Shown piece by piece: positions 53,846 through 63,448 of a DNA stretch of 64,000 bases. The stretch is taken from contig JADPRS010000002.1 of assembly GCA_015686845.1 (NCBI GenBank), positions 1-64,000 on the forward strand, in the 5' to 3' direction. The notes beneath the pieces are model-generated. The model ran no database searches, had not been told where the DNA came from, and was given only the letters and a program-made list of their open reading frames with translations. Position numbers and translations under genes: made by a program. This DNA is from Lutibacter sp. B2 (GTDB taxonomy: Bacteria; Bacillota; Clostridia; Peptostreptococcales; Thermotaleaceae). The first letter of the stretch is position 1; every line of letters begins with the position of its first letter.

Positions 53846-54544
53846 TTAAAACAATTGCTTATGTTTTTTTATATGTCCTTCATATAAATCTGGACGTTTT
53901 TCTTTCGTAATTTCGATTGCCTTTTGCTTTCTCCAGCTATCAATTTCTTTATGATTTCCTGATAATAAAACATCTGGTACTTTTAATCCTCTAAAATCAC
54001 TCGGACGTGTATAATGAGGATATTCTAGTAACCCAGAATAGATGGATTCATCTGTATAGGACTCTTCTTGTCCTAATACACCATGAATCATCCTAGAGAC
54101 TGTATCGATTACAACCATGGCAGGTAATTCTCCACCCGTTAGGACATAATCTCCAATTGATATTTCATCGGTTACCCAATAATCGATCACTCTTTGGTCA
54201 ATTCCTTCATAATGCCCACATAAAAAAATAAGCCTTTCTTCTTTCGCTAATTCTTTAGCAATCGATTGACTAAATATTTTCCCTTTAGGAGACATATGTA
54301 TTACCTTACAATCTTTAGCGCTTATATTTTCTAAGACATTAAAAATAGGCTCTGCTTGCATAACCATTCCAGCGCCTCCACCATAAGGATAATCATCTAC
54401 CTTTTTATGCTTATTTTGGGTAAAATCTCTTATATTTAGAACATTAATATCTAGCAATCCTTTTTTTCTTGCCCTTCCTATAATACTTTCTCCAAGAGGT
54501 ACCTCAAACATATTGGGAAAAAGCGTCAGAACATCTATCTTCAT
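53846..54544 (-). CDS. trmD: tRNA (guanine-N1)-methyltransferase
   Basis: Methylates G37 of tRNAs with SAM, preventing frameshifts. The 232-residue protein shows the SPOUT blocks MKIDVLTLFPNMF, DDYPYGGGAGMVMQ, CGHYEGIDQR and SIGDYVLTGGELPAM, forming the trefoil knot. Its ATG overlaps the rimM stop (ATGA), so the two are translationally coupled. Confidence 0.97.
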   Translation of the reverse strand: MKIDVLTLFPNMFEVPLGESIIGRARKKGLLDINVLNIRDFTQNKHKKVDDYPYGGGAGMVMQAEPIFNVLENISAKDCKVIHMSPKGKIFSQSIAKELAKEERLIFLCGHYEGIDQRVIDYWVTDEISIGDYVLTGGELPAMVVIDTVSRMIHGVLGQEESYTDESIYSGLLEYPHYTRPSDFRGLKVPDVLLSGNHKEIDSWRKQKAIEITKEKRPDLYEGHIKKHKQLF

Positions 54545-55053
54545 TCGATCAATCCTTCAATTAACTTTACAATAATCTTACCTTCTTCGATATCCACTTT
54601 TTTTATAAACTCTTCTACAACTGGAATAAGTATTGTTTTTGTAGGATTTTTTTCACTCGTAATTTCATATAAATCGTTTGCTGTTCCTTGAATAACATTT
54701 TTTAATTTTCCTATCAATTCACCTTCAACAGAATAAACATCAAGTCCGATTAAGTCAACAATCAAATATGTATCCTCTGGTAAAATTCTTGCATCTGCTC
54801 TATCTATTGTCAAATATTTATTTCTATATAATTCAGCTGTATTACAATCATCAATTCCCTTAATTTTTAATATAACTAAATTATTTTTATATCTTACTTT
54901 CTCAATGTAAAATTTTTCTTCAATATTTCCATCCATATAAACCCATTCTAGCTCTTCAAATCGTTCTTTATAATCACTTAATAGATATACCCTTACTTCA
55001 CCACGAATTCCCTGCGTATTTACAATTTGTCCAACTTTTAAAAGGTCTTTCAT
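54541..55053 (-). CDS. rimM: Ribosome maturation factor RimM
   Basis: Binds S19 and assists 30S head maturation. The 170 residues have the N-terminal VGQIVNTQGIRGEVRVY block, and a C-terminal PRC-barrel domain (about 95-170, TYLIVDLIGLDVY). GAGAGGTG precedes the ATG. It lies between khpA and trmD. Confidence 0.95.
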   Translation of the reverse strand: MKDLLKVGQIVNTQGIRGEVRVYLLSDYKERFEELEWVYMDGNIEEKFYIEKVRYKNNLVILKIKGIDDCNTAELYRNKYLTIDRADARILPEDTYLIVDLIGLDVYSVEGELIGKLKNVIQGTANDLYEITSEKNPTKTILIPVVEEFIKKVDIEEGKIIVKLIEGLIE

Positions 55054-55133
55054 ACTACACCTCTCTCATTTGCTAACATAGCATTTTCTATGATTTTGTC
55101 CAAATGGTTTATAGCTTATACTTTTAAATATGC

Positions 55134-55167
55134 TATAAGAGGATTAGGTTTCCCTAATCCTCTTATA
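55134..55167 (-). repeat. 15-bp hairpin after khpA
   Basis: Perfect stem (TATAAGAGGATTAGG arms) with a 4-nt loop that reads GAAA on the minus strand, 1 nt past the khpA stop. No U-tract follows, so it is likelier a stabiliser or processing site than a full terminator between rpsP-khpA and rimM-trmD. Confidence 0.6.
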
Positions 55168-55168
55168 A

Positions 55169-55399
55169 CTATTGAATAATCTCAACGACTACTCTTTTAT
55201 TTTCTTTTGTAGCAGCAGCCTTTGTAACAGTTCTAATAGCCTTTGCTATTTTTCCCTGTTTTCCAATGATTTTACCCATATCTTCTGGGGCAACTTTCAG
55301 TTCTATTATCAGTGATTGTCTACCTTCTGTTTCAGTAACAAAAACTTCATCTGGGTTATCTACTAAAGCTTTAGCTATTGTTTTTACTAATTCGCTCAT
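55169..55399 (-). CDS. khpA: KH-domain RNA-binding protein KhpA
   Basis: Small (76-residue) single KH-domain protein. The GxxG loop is in MGKIIGKQGKIAKAIRT (about 42-58). It forms an RNA-binding complex with KhpB/Jag and affects cell length and division in Firmicutes. GGGGGTG precedes the ATG. It lies between rpsP and rimM, the standard order. Confidence 0.94.
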   Translation of the reverse strand: MSELVKTIAKALVDNPDEVFVTETEGRQSLIIELKVAPEDMGKIIGKQGKIAKAIRTVTKAAATKENKRVVVEIIQ

Positions 55400-55429
55400 T
55401 TATTACACCCCCTGAAAGTGCAATTAAAA

Positions 55430-55693
55430 TTATTTTGACTGCTCCATTTTTTCTATAACTCCATACTTTTTAAATAAATCTCTAACTGTATCAGTTGGTT
55501 GTGCTCCAGTATTTAACCATTTAATAGCTTTTTCATCATCAATCTTCACCTGTACTGGTTCTGTCATAGGGTTATAGTATCCTATTTCTTCAATGAACTT
55601 TCCATCTCTTGGTGAACGAGAGTCTGCAACTACAAGTCTATAAAAAGGTCTCTTGTTAGCACCCATTCTTTTTAATCTAATTTTTACTGCCAT
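55430..55693 (-). CDS. rpsP: Ribosomal protein S16
   Basis: 30S assembly protein (87 residues) starting [19 protein letters not shown] with the [18 protein letters not shown]-like block. ATG 55693 has GGAGG 8 nt upstream; an upstream frame start at 55702 lies in the ribosome-binding site. It follows ffh by 36 nt. Confidence 0.97.
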   Translation of the reverse strand: MAVKIRLKRMGANKRPFYRLVVADSRSPRDGKFIEEIGYYNPMTEPVQVKIDDEKAIKWLNTGAQPTDTVRDLFKKYGVIEKMEQSK

Positions 55694-55729
55694 TATATTC
55701 ACCTCCTTTAAAAGTATTTATTTATTTTT

Positions 55730-57067
55730 CTAAAATGGAAATTTTATTTTTCCACCTTTCTTCATACCTTTTTCCATGCCTGAAAACTGTTTCATCATTT
55801 TTTTCGTCTGTGCAAACTGTTTTAATAAACCATTTACCTTCTGCACAGTCATCCCACTGCCTTTAGCAATTCTTTTTCTTCTGCTTCCATTAATAATCGT
55901 AGGATTTTGTCTTTCTTCTTTTGTCATAGATTGAATCATGGCTTCTATGTGAGAAAACTGCTTTTCATCTATTTCCAAATTCTTTAATTGTTTTGTGTTT
56001 AATCCTGGAATCATTTCTAATATCTGACTCATAGGACCCATATTTTTCATTTGCTGTAGTTGTTCTAAAAAATCTTCAAATGAAAATTCTTGATTTCTTA
56101 TTCTCTTTTCTAGTTCTTTCGCTTTCTTTTCATCAAAATTGACCTGTGCTTTTTCAATCAAACTTAGCACATCACCCATGCCTAATATCCTAGAAGCCAT
56201 TCGATCAGGATAAAATGGTTCTAAATCTGTTAATTTTTCACCCATACCTATAAATTTGATAGGCTTTTGTGTCACTGTTCTAACAGATAATGCTGCCCCA
56301 CCTCTTGTATCTCCGTCTAACTTTGTTAAAATGATTCCATCTATTCCTAATCGCTCATTAAAAGTTTCGGCAACATTTACAGCATCTTGTCCTGTCATAG
56401 CATCCACTACTAGAAGAATTTCTTGAGGTTTTACTGCTTTCTTTATGTTCTCTAATTCATCCATTAAATTTTCATCAACGTGTAATCTACCAGCCGTATC
56501 TATAATAACCACATCATTACCATGTTCACATGCATGCTCAATTCCTGACTTAGCAATATCTACTGGACTTACCTGATCACCCATAGAATACACTGGAATC
56601 TCTAATTGTTTTCCTACTACCTGCAATTGTTTTATCGCAGCAGGTCTATAAATATCGCCAGCAACTAACAACGGTCTTTTTCCCATTTTCTTTAAATTAC
56701 CAGCCAATTTACCTGTTGTCGTTGTCTTACCAACCCCTTGCAATCCAACTAACATAAATACTGTAGGCGGTTTAGAAGAAAAGGTTAATTTACTTTGAGC
56801 TGTTCCCATCAAATCCGTCAATTCTTCATTTACGATCTTAATGACTTGTTGCCCTGGTGTAAGACTCTCCATTACTTCGCTACCAACCGCTCTATCCTTA
56901 ACTTTATTGATAAAATCCTTAACAACTTTAAAGTTAACATCCGCTTCCAGTAGGGCTAGCTTTACTTCCCTCATTACTTCTTTCAAATCATTTTCCGTAA
57001 CTTTCCCTTTACTCTTCAGTTTTTGTAATGCAGTTTGAAGTTTATCCGCTAATCCTTCAAAAACCAT
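55730..57067 (-). CDS. ffh: Signal recognition particle protein Ffh
   Basis: SRP54 GTPase that binds signal peptides and SRP RNA. The 445 residues have the N domain, a G domain with GLQGVGKTTTTGKLA (about 107-121), DTAGRL and TKLDGDTRGG. The methionine-rich M domain ends in GMEKGMKKGGKIKFPF. ATG 57067 is 7 nt after GGAGG. It follows ylxM by 19 nt. The SRP RNA gene is not visible in this window. Confidence 0.97.
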   Translation of the reverse strand: MVFEGLADKLQTALQKLKSKGKVTENDLKEVMREVKLALLEADVNFKVVKDFINKVKDRAVGSEVMESLTPGQQVIKIVNEELTDLMGTAQSKLTFSSKPPTVFMLVGLQGVGKTTTTGKLAGNLKKMGKRPLLVAGDIYRPAAIKQLQVVGKQLEIPVYSMGDQVSPVDIAKSGIEHACEHGNDVVIIDTAGRLHVDENLMDELENIKKAVKPQEILLVVDAMTGQDAVNVAETFNERLGIDGIILTKLDGDTRGGAALSVRTVTQKPIKFIGMGEKLTDLEPFYPDRMASRILGMGDVLSLIEKAQVNFDEKKAKELEKRIRNQEFSFEDFLEQLQQMKNMGPMSQILEMIPGLNTKQLKNLEIDEKQFSHIEAMIQSMTKEERQNPTIINGSRRKRIAKGSGMTVQKVNGLLKQFAQTKKMMKQFSGMEKGMKKGGKIKFPF

Positions 57068-57086
57068 TTCCTCACCTCCCAAGGGC

Positions 57087-57455
57087 TTACTTATCTACTA
57101 TATCCAAAGTTAAACTCTTCAGTTTACTAATATCATCTAAAAATATATCTATTTTTTCATTAGGTTTATATTTTGTTTCAATTTCTTCTATAATATTAAT
57201 CAGCATTTGAACTTTTTTCTGGGTTGTTACAAACTTTTGAATCAATCCCATTTTACTTTCATAATCTGATAATAATTTTTCTGTTCTTTTTATAGAATCA
57301 TATACAGCTTGTCTACTTACACTTAGCTGTTCTGACATTTCTCCTAAAGATAAGTCATAATCATAATATAACTGCAATGTATTTTGTTGTTTTTTTGTAA
57401 GTAATTGTCCATAAAAATCATACAAAAGACTCATATGCAGTATTTTATCAACCAT
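57087..57455 (-). CDS. ylxM: YlxM/SRP-operon HTH protein (UPF0122)
   Basis: A 122-residue helix-turn-helix protein resembling sigma-70 region 4. The first half contains LSLLYDFYGQLLTKKQQ, and the HTH GEMSEQLSVSRQAVYDSIKR (about 53-72) is clear. It is a conserved partner of ffh and promotes SRP function in streptococci. AAGGAG precedes the ATG. A near-perfect promoter is at 57510-57538. Confidence 0.93.
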   Translation of the reverse strand: MVDKILHMSLLYDFYGQLLTKKQQNTLQLYYDYDLSLGEMSEQLSVSRQAVYDSIKRTEKLLSDYESKMGLIQKFVTTQKKVQMLINIIEEIETKYKPNEKIDIFLDDISKLKSLTLDIVDK

Positions 57456-57509
57456 TATGACACTCCTTTTTAAACTTATATGTGTAAAGGTTATCTGCTT
57501 TACAGATGT

Positions 57510-57538
57510 ATTCTATACTAGTTTTATTCTCATGTCAA
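57510..57538 (-). promoter_or_regulatory. Promoter for ylxM-ffh-rpsP-khpA
   Basis: Minus-strand perfect TTGACA (57533-57538) and TAGAAT (57510-57515) with 17-nt spacing, followed by a small ATCTG/CAGAT hairpin in the leader. Confidence 0.8.
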
Positions 57539-57548
57539 CATTTTTTTA

Positions 57549-58715
57549 TTATTCTTCTCCAAATAAAGCATTTATAAAGTCCGTCGGCACAAATTCTTGT
57601 AAATCTTCCATTCCCTCGCCTACCCCAATAAGCTTAACAGGAATCTCTAGATCATAGGAAATACTTAAAACTACGCCTCCTTTCGCAGTCCCATCCAGTT
57701 TTGTAAGTACAACGCCACTTATGTTTGTAACTTCTTTAAATACTTTTGCTTGTTGAATTGCATTTTGCCCCGTAGTAGCATCTAATACCAAAAGAATTTC
57801 TTTTGATGCTTCTGGAAATTCTCTTTCTACGATTTTTGTAACTTTCCCTAATTCATTCATCAAATTTTTCTTATTATGAAGTCTTCCAGCTGTATCACAA
57901 ATCAACACATCCATTTGTCTAGACTTTGCTGATTGAATTGCATCATATATTACTGCAGCAGGATCAGCCCCTTCTTGATGCTTTATGACATCAACCCCTA
58001 CTCGATCTCCCCAAATCTCTAATTGATCAATAGCTGCTGCTCTAAAAGTATCTCCAGCAGCTAGCATTACTTTTTTCCCCTGGGCTTTAAATCCATGCGC
58101 AATTTTCCCTATTGACGTAGTTTTTCCAACACCATTAACACCTACCACTAAAATAATTGTTGGTACTGAGCCCACATTTAGTCCTGGTTCTTTATTATTA
58201 TCTAAGATTTCTATCAGTATCTCCTTTAATAAACCTCTTAATTCAGGTGCTTCTGTAATTTTTCTTTCTTTTGCTTTTGTTCTTAAATCATCAATAATTT
58301 TCATCGTAGTATTTACACCTGCATCTGCTGTAATAAGTATTTCTTCAATTTCTTCAAATAATTCTTCATCTACTTTTTTATAGGCTTTTAAAACTTGATC
58401 TACTTTATCTGCTATGCCCATTCTTGTTTTACTTAATCCTTTTTTCAACCTGGTAAAAAAGCTCGTCTCTTCCTTATCTTCTTCTACTAGTTCTTCTTGC
58501 ACTGACTCTTCTTCTACTTCTTCTTCATTTATTACGTTTATTTCACTTCGTTTATCTTCCTCACTATCTTTAACTATTTTTTCCTCTTCCACTACAATCT
58601 CTTCTTGAATAGTTTCTTTTGCGACTTCTGTTTCAGTCTCTAAAACTGGCATTTCTTCACGATCAACTAAAACTTCCTCTTCTTTTTTAAACTTTGAAAA
58701 AAATTTTTTTAACAT
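57549..58715 (-). CDS. ftsY: SRP receptor FtsY
   Basis: Membrane-targeting GTPase receptor for the SRP. The 388 residues begin with a short basic patch (MLKKFFSKFKKEEE), then a very acidic A domain of about 75 residues (repeated Glu-rich segments), an N domain and a G domain with VGVNGVGKTTSIGKIAH (about 197-213), DTAGRLH and TKLDGTAKGG. GGAGGG precedes the ATG. It follows smc by 16 nt. Confidence 0.97.
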   Translation of the reverse strand: MLKKFFSKFKKEEEVLVDREEMPVLETETEVAKETIQEEIVVEEEKIVKDSEEDKRSEINVINEEEVEEESVQEELVEEDKEETSFFTRLKKGLSKTRMGIADKVDQVLKAYKKVDEELFEEIEEILITADAGVNTTMKIIDDLRTKAKERKITEAPELRGLLKEILIEILDNNKEPGLNVGSVPTIILVVGVNGVGKTTSIGKIAHGFKAQGKKVMLAAGDTFRAAAIDQLEIWGDRVGVDVIKHQEGADPAAVIYDAIQSAKSRQMDVLICDTAGRLHNKKNLMNELGKVTKIVEREFPEASKEILLVLDATTGQNAIQQAKVFKEVTNISGVVLTKLDGTAKGGVVLSISYDLEIPVKLIGVGEGMEDLQEFVPTDFINALFGEE

Positions 58716-58731
58716 TTAATTCCCTCCACTA

Positions 58732-61700
58732 TTAACTAACTTTTTCTGAAAGCTTCACAGATATAAGCTTTGATACTCCATGTTCTTCCATTGTTACACC
58801 ATACAATGCATCTACTGATTCCATGGTTCCTTTTCTATGGGTTACTACAATAAATTGTGTTTCTTTTGAAAACTCAATCAAAAAATTTGCATACCTATAA
58901 ACATTAGCATCATCTAAAGCAGCTTCGATCTCATCTAATATACAAAATGGTGTAGGCTTCACTTTTAGTATTGCAAATAATAATGCAATCGCAGTTAATG
59001 CTTTTTCTCCACCTGAGAGCAACGATAAATTTTGCAATTTCTTTCCTGGTGGTTGTGCTACAATATCTATACCTGTTGTTAGTATTGATTCTTTATCTAT
59101 TAAATTTAAGTCTGCTTGTCCACCATTAAATAAACTTTTAAACACTTCACTAAAATTAACCTTTATTTTTTCAAAACATTCCATGAATTGCTTTTCCATC
59201 GTACTTTCCATTTCACGTATAACCTGGTTTAAAGATTTTATCGCATTGGTCAAGTCATCTCTTTGAGATGTTAGAAAAGTATACCTTTCCATTATTTTTT
59301 CATATTCCTCAATAGATTCAACATTTACATTTCCCAGTTCTTTGATCTTTTGCTTTAACTTTTTAATTTGTTTTGACGACTCTCCCAAATTCACATGATC
59401 TTTCTTATATGAAACAGATTGAGCATATGTCAGCTCATATTCTTCTAATAATTTACTAAAATAAGATTGTTGCTGCATCTCCAATCTAGTAAGTCTCACT
59501 TCCATTTTATGACTACTGTCTTGCAATTCTACAATTACTTGATTATTTTTTTTAAACTGACCTTCGATTTCATTATAGATATGAGTAATTTCGCTTTTCT
59601 TTGTTTCTTGTTTTTTTAAATTAAATTCATATTGCTTTTTTAAAACATTTGTATCTTGTATTTCTCTATTTAATACTTTGATTTTTTCAAACATATAATC
59701 TTTATTTTCTAGTAAACGTTTCATTTCTATTTCTTTATTCTTTTTTTGCACCTGTAATTCTTCTATTTTTGAAGAAATCATACTTATATTTTCATAATAG
59801 TGCTGGTTTTTTTGTTCATGAGATGCAATTTTCACTTTAAAATTAGTGATTTCATCATTTAATTTATCCTTTTCTATTTTATCTTTTTCATAAGTATCTT
59901 TATTTATTGATACGGTACTTTGAATATTTTTCTCATCCAATTCTAATTGCTTAATTTCAGATTGTTTATTTAAAATACTATTTTGGGTATCTTCTAAATC
60001 CATATTAAGTTGAGATATTTCTTCATCTATACGTCCCAATTGATTTGAATAATTTTCAACTTCCCTATTTAATCCAATTAACTCATTTTTATTATTCACT
60101 AATTCAATCTCTTTTTCTTTCAATAAAACATCACTTTGTTCTAATTCCTTTTCTTTAACACTGAGTTGTTTTTCATTTTCTAAAACTTCTTTTACTTTTT
60201 CATCATACTTATTTTGCAACAAACTTAAACTGTTTCCCAATTCCTGTATTTCTCTTTTTCTACTTAATATATTGATTGTTCTAGAATTATAACTTCCTCC
60301 AGTCATTGCTCCACTCGTATTAATAATATCGCCCTCTAATGACACTATTTTAAATTTGTGTTTCATTTTTTTAGAAAGTTCTATTCCATTCTCTAATTTA
60401 TCAACGATCACTACATTACCTAATAAATGCCTTACTATTGATTCGAATTTCGTTGGAAATTCAACTAAGTTCATAGCAATTCCTTTTACCCCTTTAAAAT
60501 TTTTCAATTCATCAAGTGGCTTATAATTCAATTTGTTTAAGTTAAATCTATCAATAGGCAAAAAAGTTACTCTCCCTAGATTATTTTTCTTAAGATGGTC
60601 AATCATCCTTCTTGCATCCTCAGCAGATTGACATACAATATTTTGCATAGCGCTACCTAAAGATACTTCTATTGCTACCTCCATACCTTTAGGCACAGTC
60701 ATTAGTTCTGCAACTACACCATGTATTCCTTGTCCTAAAGACTTATCTTTTTTCGCATGAATAAGTGCAGTTTTTACACTTTTATGAAAACCTTCGTATG
60801 CATGTTCCATTTCTAATAATAATCTTTTTCTTGTACTTTGCTCTTGTATTTTTTGGCCTATATTATTCTGATCCATTCTTAACTGTTCATAAATTTTTCT
60901 AAGTTCTTGAATATTATTTATAATTTCTTTCCTATTTTTTTCAGATTCTTTTAATTCTTTTTCCAATTCCTTAAAATATAATTCCACATTTTCTTTTTCT
61001 TTTTCAAACTTTTCTTTATTATTCTTCAACTCTATTTTTTCTTTTTCTACAAACTCTTTTCTCTTTTTTATGTTGTTTTGAAAAGTTGATAAACTATTCA
61101 TTTCACTTTTTTTAGTAGCTGCATTATTTAATGTTTCAATTAAATCACCTTTTTTTTGTTCCATTTCTGATTCTTGTTTTTCAATAGCCTCTGAAATTTC
61201 TTTCAAGCTATCTTTCTTACTTTTTAATAGTTTCTTTGCCTTATCTAAAATCTCTTCTTCGTTACCTAACATTTTCTTCAATTCTTCTAATTGAAGTATG
61301 AATCCTTTTTTATTTTCTTCCACTTCTATCAAATCTTCATCAATTCTTGAAACATTTTGTTCCGTGTTGGAATTTTTTTCATTACTAAGACCTAATTCCC
61401 CGTCTTTTTTCTCTATCAACCGACTTGTCTCAAATATATTATGTTGTAATTGATAAATAGAAGTATCTAATTCCTCAATTTCTTTTTTTATTTTCTCATG
61501 TTTTTTTTCTATTTCTTTTTTCTCTATTATATAATTGTTACACTGCTCTTGAACAATATTTTGCTGTTCTTTTAAAGTATCTATATTATATTTCAAATCA
61601 TCTATCTCATGTATAAATACATTAATTTCTAAATCTTTCAATTCATTTTGTACTTGTAAAAATGTTTTTGCCTTTTTACATTGTACTTGTAAATTAGGTA

Positions 61701-62304
61701 ATCTAGACTCTAACTCTTTAATGATATCCTCTACTCTTACCAAATTTTGATCTGTATTTTCTAATTTCTTTTCTGACTCTTCTTTTCTGGTTCTATATTT
61801 TACAATTCCAGCAGCTTCATCAAAGAGCAGTCTTCTATTTCCTGATTTACTATTTAAAATATCGTCAATTCTACCTTGTCCAATAATTGAATACCCATCA
61901 ATTCCTACGCCTGTATCCATAAACATTTCTTTTATATCCTTTAATCTACATAAAGATTTGTTTATATAATATTCACTTTCTCCAGATCGATATACTCTTC
62001 TAGTAACAGTAACCTCTGAATACTCTATCCCCAATTTATTATTTTTATTATCTAAGGTTAGAGAAACCTCTGCCATACCTACAGGTTTTCTTTCTGTCGT
62101 CCCTGCAAATATAACATCATCCATACGATTACCTCTCAGTGTTTTAGCACTTTGTTCTCCTAATACCCATCTTACAGCATCAAAAACATTACTTTTTCCA
62201 CTACCATTAGGTCCTACGATTGCAGTAATTCCACTTTCAAATTCAATTTCCGTCTTATCTGCAAACGACTTAAAACCATGTATCTCAATTTTCTTCAGAT
62301 ACAA
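58732..62304 (-). CDS. smc: Chromosome segregation ATPase SMC
   Basis: Core of the condensin-like SMC-ScpAB complex. The 1190-residue protein starts (M)YLKKIEIHGFKSFADKT with Walker A GPNGSGKSN (about 32-40), coiled coil to about 500, a hinge near 510-660 (GVVAELMTV, TGGSYN), a second coiled coil, and the C-terminal LSGGEKALTAIALLFAI signature and Walker B FCILDEIEAALDD. I chose TTG 62304, 8 nt after GAGG; the longer frame to 62358 lacks a ribosome-binding site and gives an atypical basic extension. scpA and scpB are not in this window. Confidence 0.97.
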   Translation of the reverse strand: MYLKKIEIHGFKSFADKTEIEFESGITAIVGPNGSGKSNVFDAVRWVLGEQSAKTLRGNRMDDVIFAGTTERKPVGMAEVSLTLDNKNNKLGIEYSEVTVTRRVYRSGESEYYINKSLCRLKDIKEMFMDTGVGIDGYSIIGQGRIDDILNSKSGNRRLLFDEAAGIVKYRTRKEESEKKLENTDQNLVRVEDIIKELESRLPNLQVQCKKAKTFLQVQNELKDLEINVFIHEIDDLKYNIDTLKEQQNIVQEQCNNYIIEKKEIEKKHEKIKKEIEELDTSIYQLQHNIFETSRLIEKKDGELGLSNEKNSNTEQNVSRIDEDLIEVEENKKGFILQLEELKKMLGNEEEILDKAKKLLKSKKDSLKEISEAIEKQESEMEQKKGDLIETLNNAATKKSEMNSLSTFQNNIKKRKEFVEKEKIELKNNKEKFEKEKENVELYFKELEKELKESEKNRKEIINNIQELRKIYEQLRMDQNNIGQKIQEQSTRKRLLLEMEHAYEGFHKSVKTALIHAKKDKSLGQGIHGVVAELMTVPKGMEVAIEVSLGSAMQNIVCQSAEDARRMIDHLKKNNLGRVTFLPIDRFNLNKLNYKPLDELKNFKGVKGIAMNLVEFPTKFESIVRHLLGNVVIVDKLENGIELSKKMKHKFKIVSLEGDIINTSGAMTGGSYNSRTINILSRKREIQELGNSLSLLQNKYDEKVKEVLENEKQLSVKEKELEQSDVLLKEKEIELVNNKNELIGLNREVENYSNQLGRIDEEISQLNMDLEDTQNSILNKQSEIKQLELDEKNIQSTVSINKDTYEKDKIEKDKLNDEITNFKVKIASHEQKNQHYYENISMISSKIEELQVQKKNKEIEMKRLLENKDYMFEKIKVLNREIQDTNVLKKQYEFNLKKQETKKSEITHIYNEIEGQFKKNNQVIVELQDSSHKMEVRLTRLEMQQQSYFSKLLEEYELTYAQSVSYKKDHVNLGESSKQIKKLKQKIKELGNVNVESIEEYEKIMERYTFLTSQRDDLTNAIKSLNQVIREMESTMEKQFMECFEKIKVNFSEVFKSLFNGGQADLNLIDKESILTTGIDIVAQPPGKKLQNLSLLSGGEKALTAIALLFAILKVKPTPFCILDEIEAALDDANVYRYANFLIEFSKETQFIVVTHRKGTMESVDALYGVTMEEHGVSKLISVKLSEKVS

Positions 62305-62370
62305 ACTAAAACACCTCTTTTCATAATTACAATGCAATTTAAAATGTATCCTCTTCAAAATAGATAAATT

Positions 62371-63447
62371 TTAAATTGCATCCTGAATATATTGACTTAT
62401 ACTATAAAGAATCTCATCTAATCCCGTCTGTATCAGTATTTGCCTATCCAACAAATCATTATTTCTAGTCATTTTTATCTTTTGAATTTTGTATTTTTTC
62501 TTAATAAAATCCACATTTTTTCTTTTATGTCCTGCTAAACTAGACATGTCTTTATCATTTGCTTGCAAAGTAATATTTTCTAAATTTCGTATATTATATT
62601 GATCAAATAGGAAATCTAACATATCACAAATAATTTCTGTTTCTACAAGTTGCCTTATAGAAGGGTGGAATGGTCCTGCTATTACTTCATTTCCCATTGT
62701 AATATTTTCTGTTGGTTGAAGTCCAATTCTTATAACAGTAATGTTATTTTTTAAAAATGCTAAAAGGATTTTCTTTAATATTTCAACTGTCCCTTCAACA
62801 TTTAATGGTTCATAGTCTCCCTTTACATACATTTTTTCAAGATATGTATCTTTTACAACCAATGTTGGATATATTCTAACAAAATCAGGCTTTAAAGAAA
62901 TGATTTGTTGTGCAGTATAATAACTCTTTTCAGGAGTATCACTTGGTAATCCAATCATCATTTGTAATCCGATTTTAACATCAAACTTTTTCATGGTCTT
63001 TACTGCATTCATTACATCTTGTTTCACATGCCCTCTTGTGCTTTGTAATAGCACTTCTTCATCCATTGATTGAACGCCAAGTTCTATAATAGATACACCA
63101 TACTCTTTTAAGAACGTCATTATTGATTCATCAATATAATCTGGTCTTGTAGATATACGAATATCTTGAATAATGCCTCTCTTTTTCCATGCAAAAGCTA
63201 CACTTAATAGTTCTTTTTGTTTTTCTTTTTCTATGCCTGTAAAACTTCCTCCAAAAAAAGCAACCTCTACATGTTTATTTTCTATATCCTCTATAGAGTC
63301 TATATATTCTTCGATTCGCATTTCTACGTCTATCCCTGTAACTTCGATTATATTTCCGGTAATCTTTTTCTGATTACAAAAAACACAATCGTGTGGACAC
63401 CCTTTATGGGGTACGAAAATTGGAATAATATAATTTGTTTTAGCCAT
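62371..63447 (-). CDS. Radical SAM protein (Elp3-like) between rnc and smc
   Basis: A 358-residue radical SAM protein with the motif CPHDCVFC (Cys17, Cys21, Cys24), a GGSFTG block (about 66-71) and RISTRPDYI. A long IELGVQSMDEEVLLQSTRGH segment is like those of the Elp3/HemN-related group. It lacks the acetyltransferase domain of true Elp3. The rnc-radicalSAM-smc order is common in clostridia. The substrate is unknown; a tRNA-modifying or coproporphyrinogen-oxidase-like role is possible and not assigned. Confidence 0.8.
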   Translation of the reverse strand: MAKTNYIIPIFVPHKGCPHDCVFCNQKKITGNIIEVTGIDVEMRIEEYIDSIEDIENKHVEVAFFGGSFTGIEKEKQKELLSVAFAWKKRGIIQDIRISTRPDYIDESIMTFLKEYGVSIIELGVQSMDEEVLLQSTRGHVKQDVMNAVKTMKKFDVKIGLQMMIGLPSDTPEKSYYTAQQIISLKPDFVRIYPTLVVKDTYLEKMYVKGDYEPLNVEGTVEILKKILLAFLKNNITVIRIGLQPTENITMGNEVIAGPFHPSIRQLVETEIICDMLDFLFDQYNIRNLENITLQANDKDMSSLAGHKRKNVDFIKKKYKIQKIKMTRNNDLLDRQILIQTGLDEILYSISQYIQDAI

Positions 63448-63448
63448 A

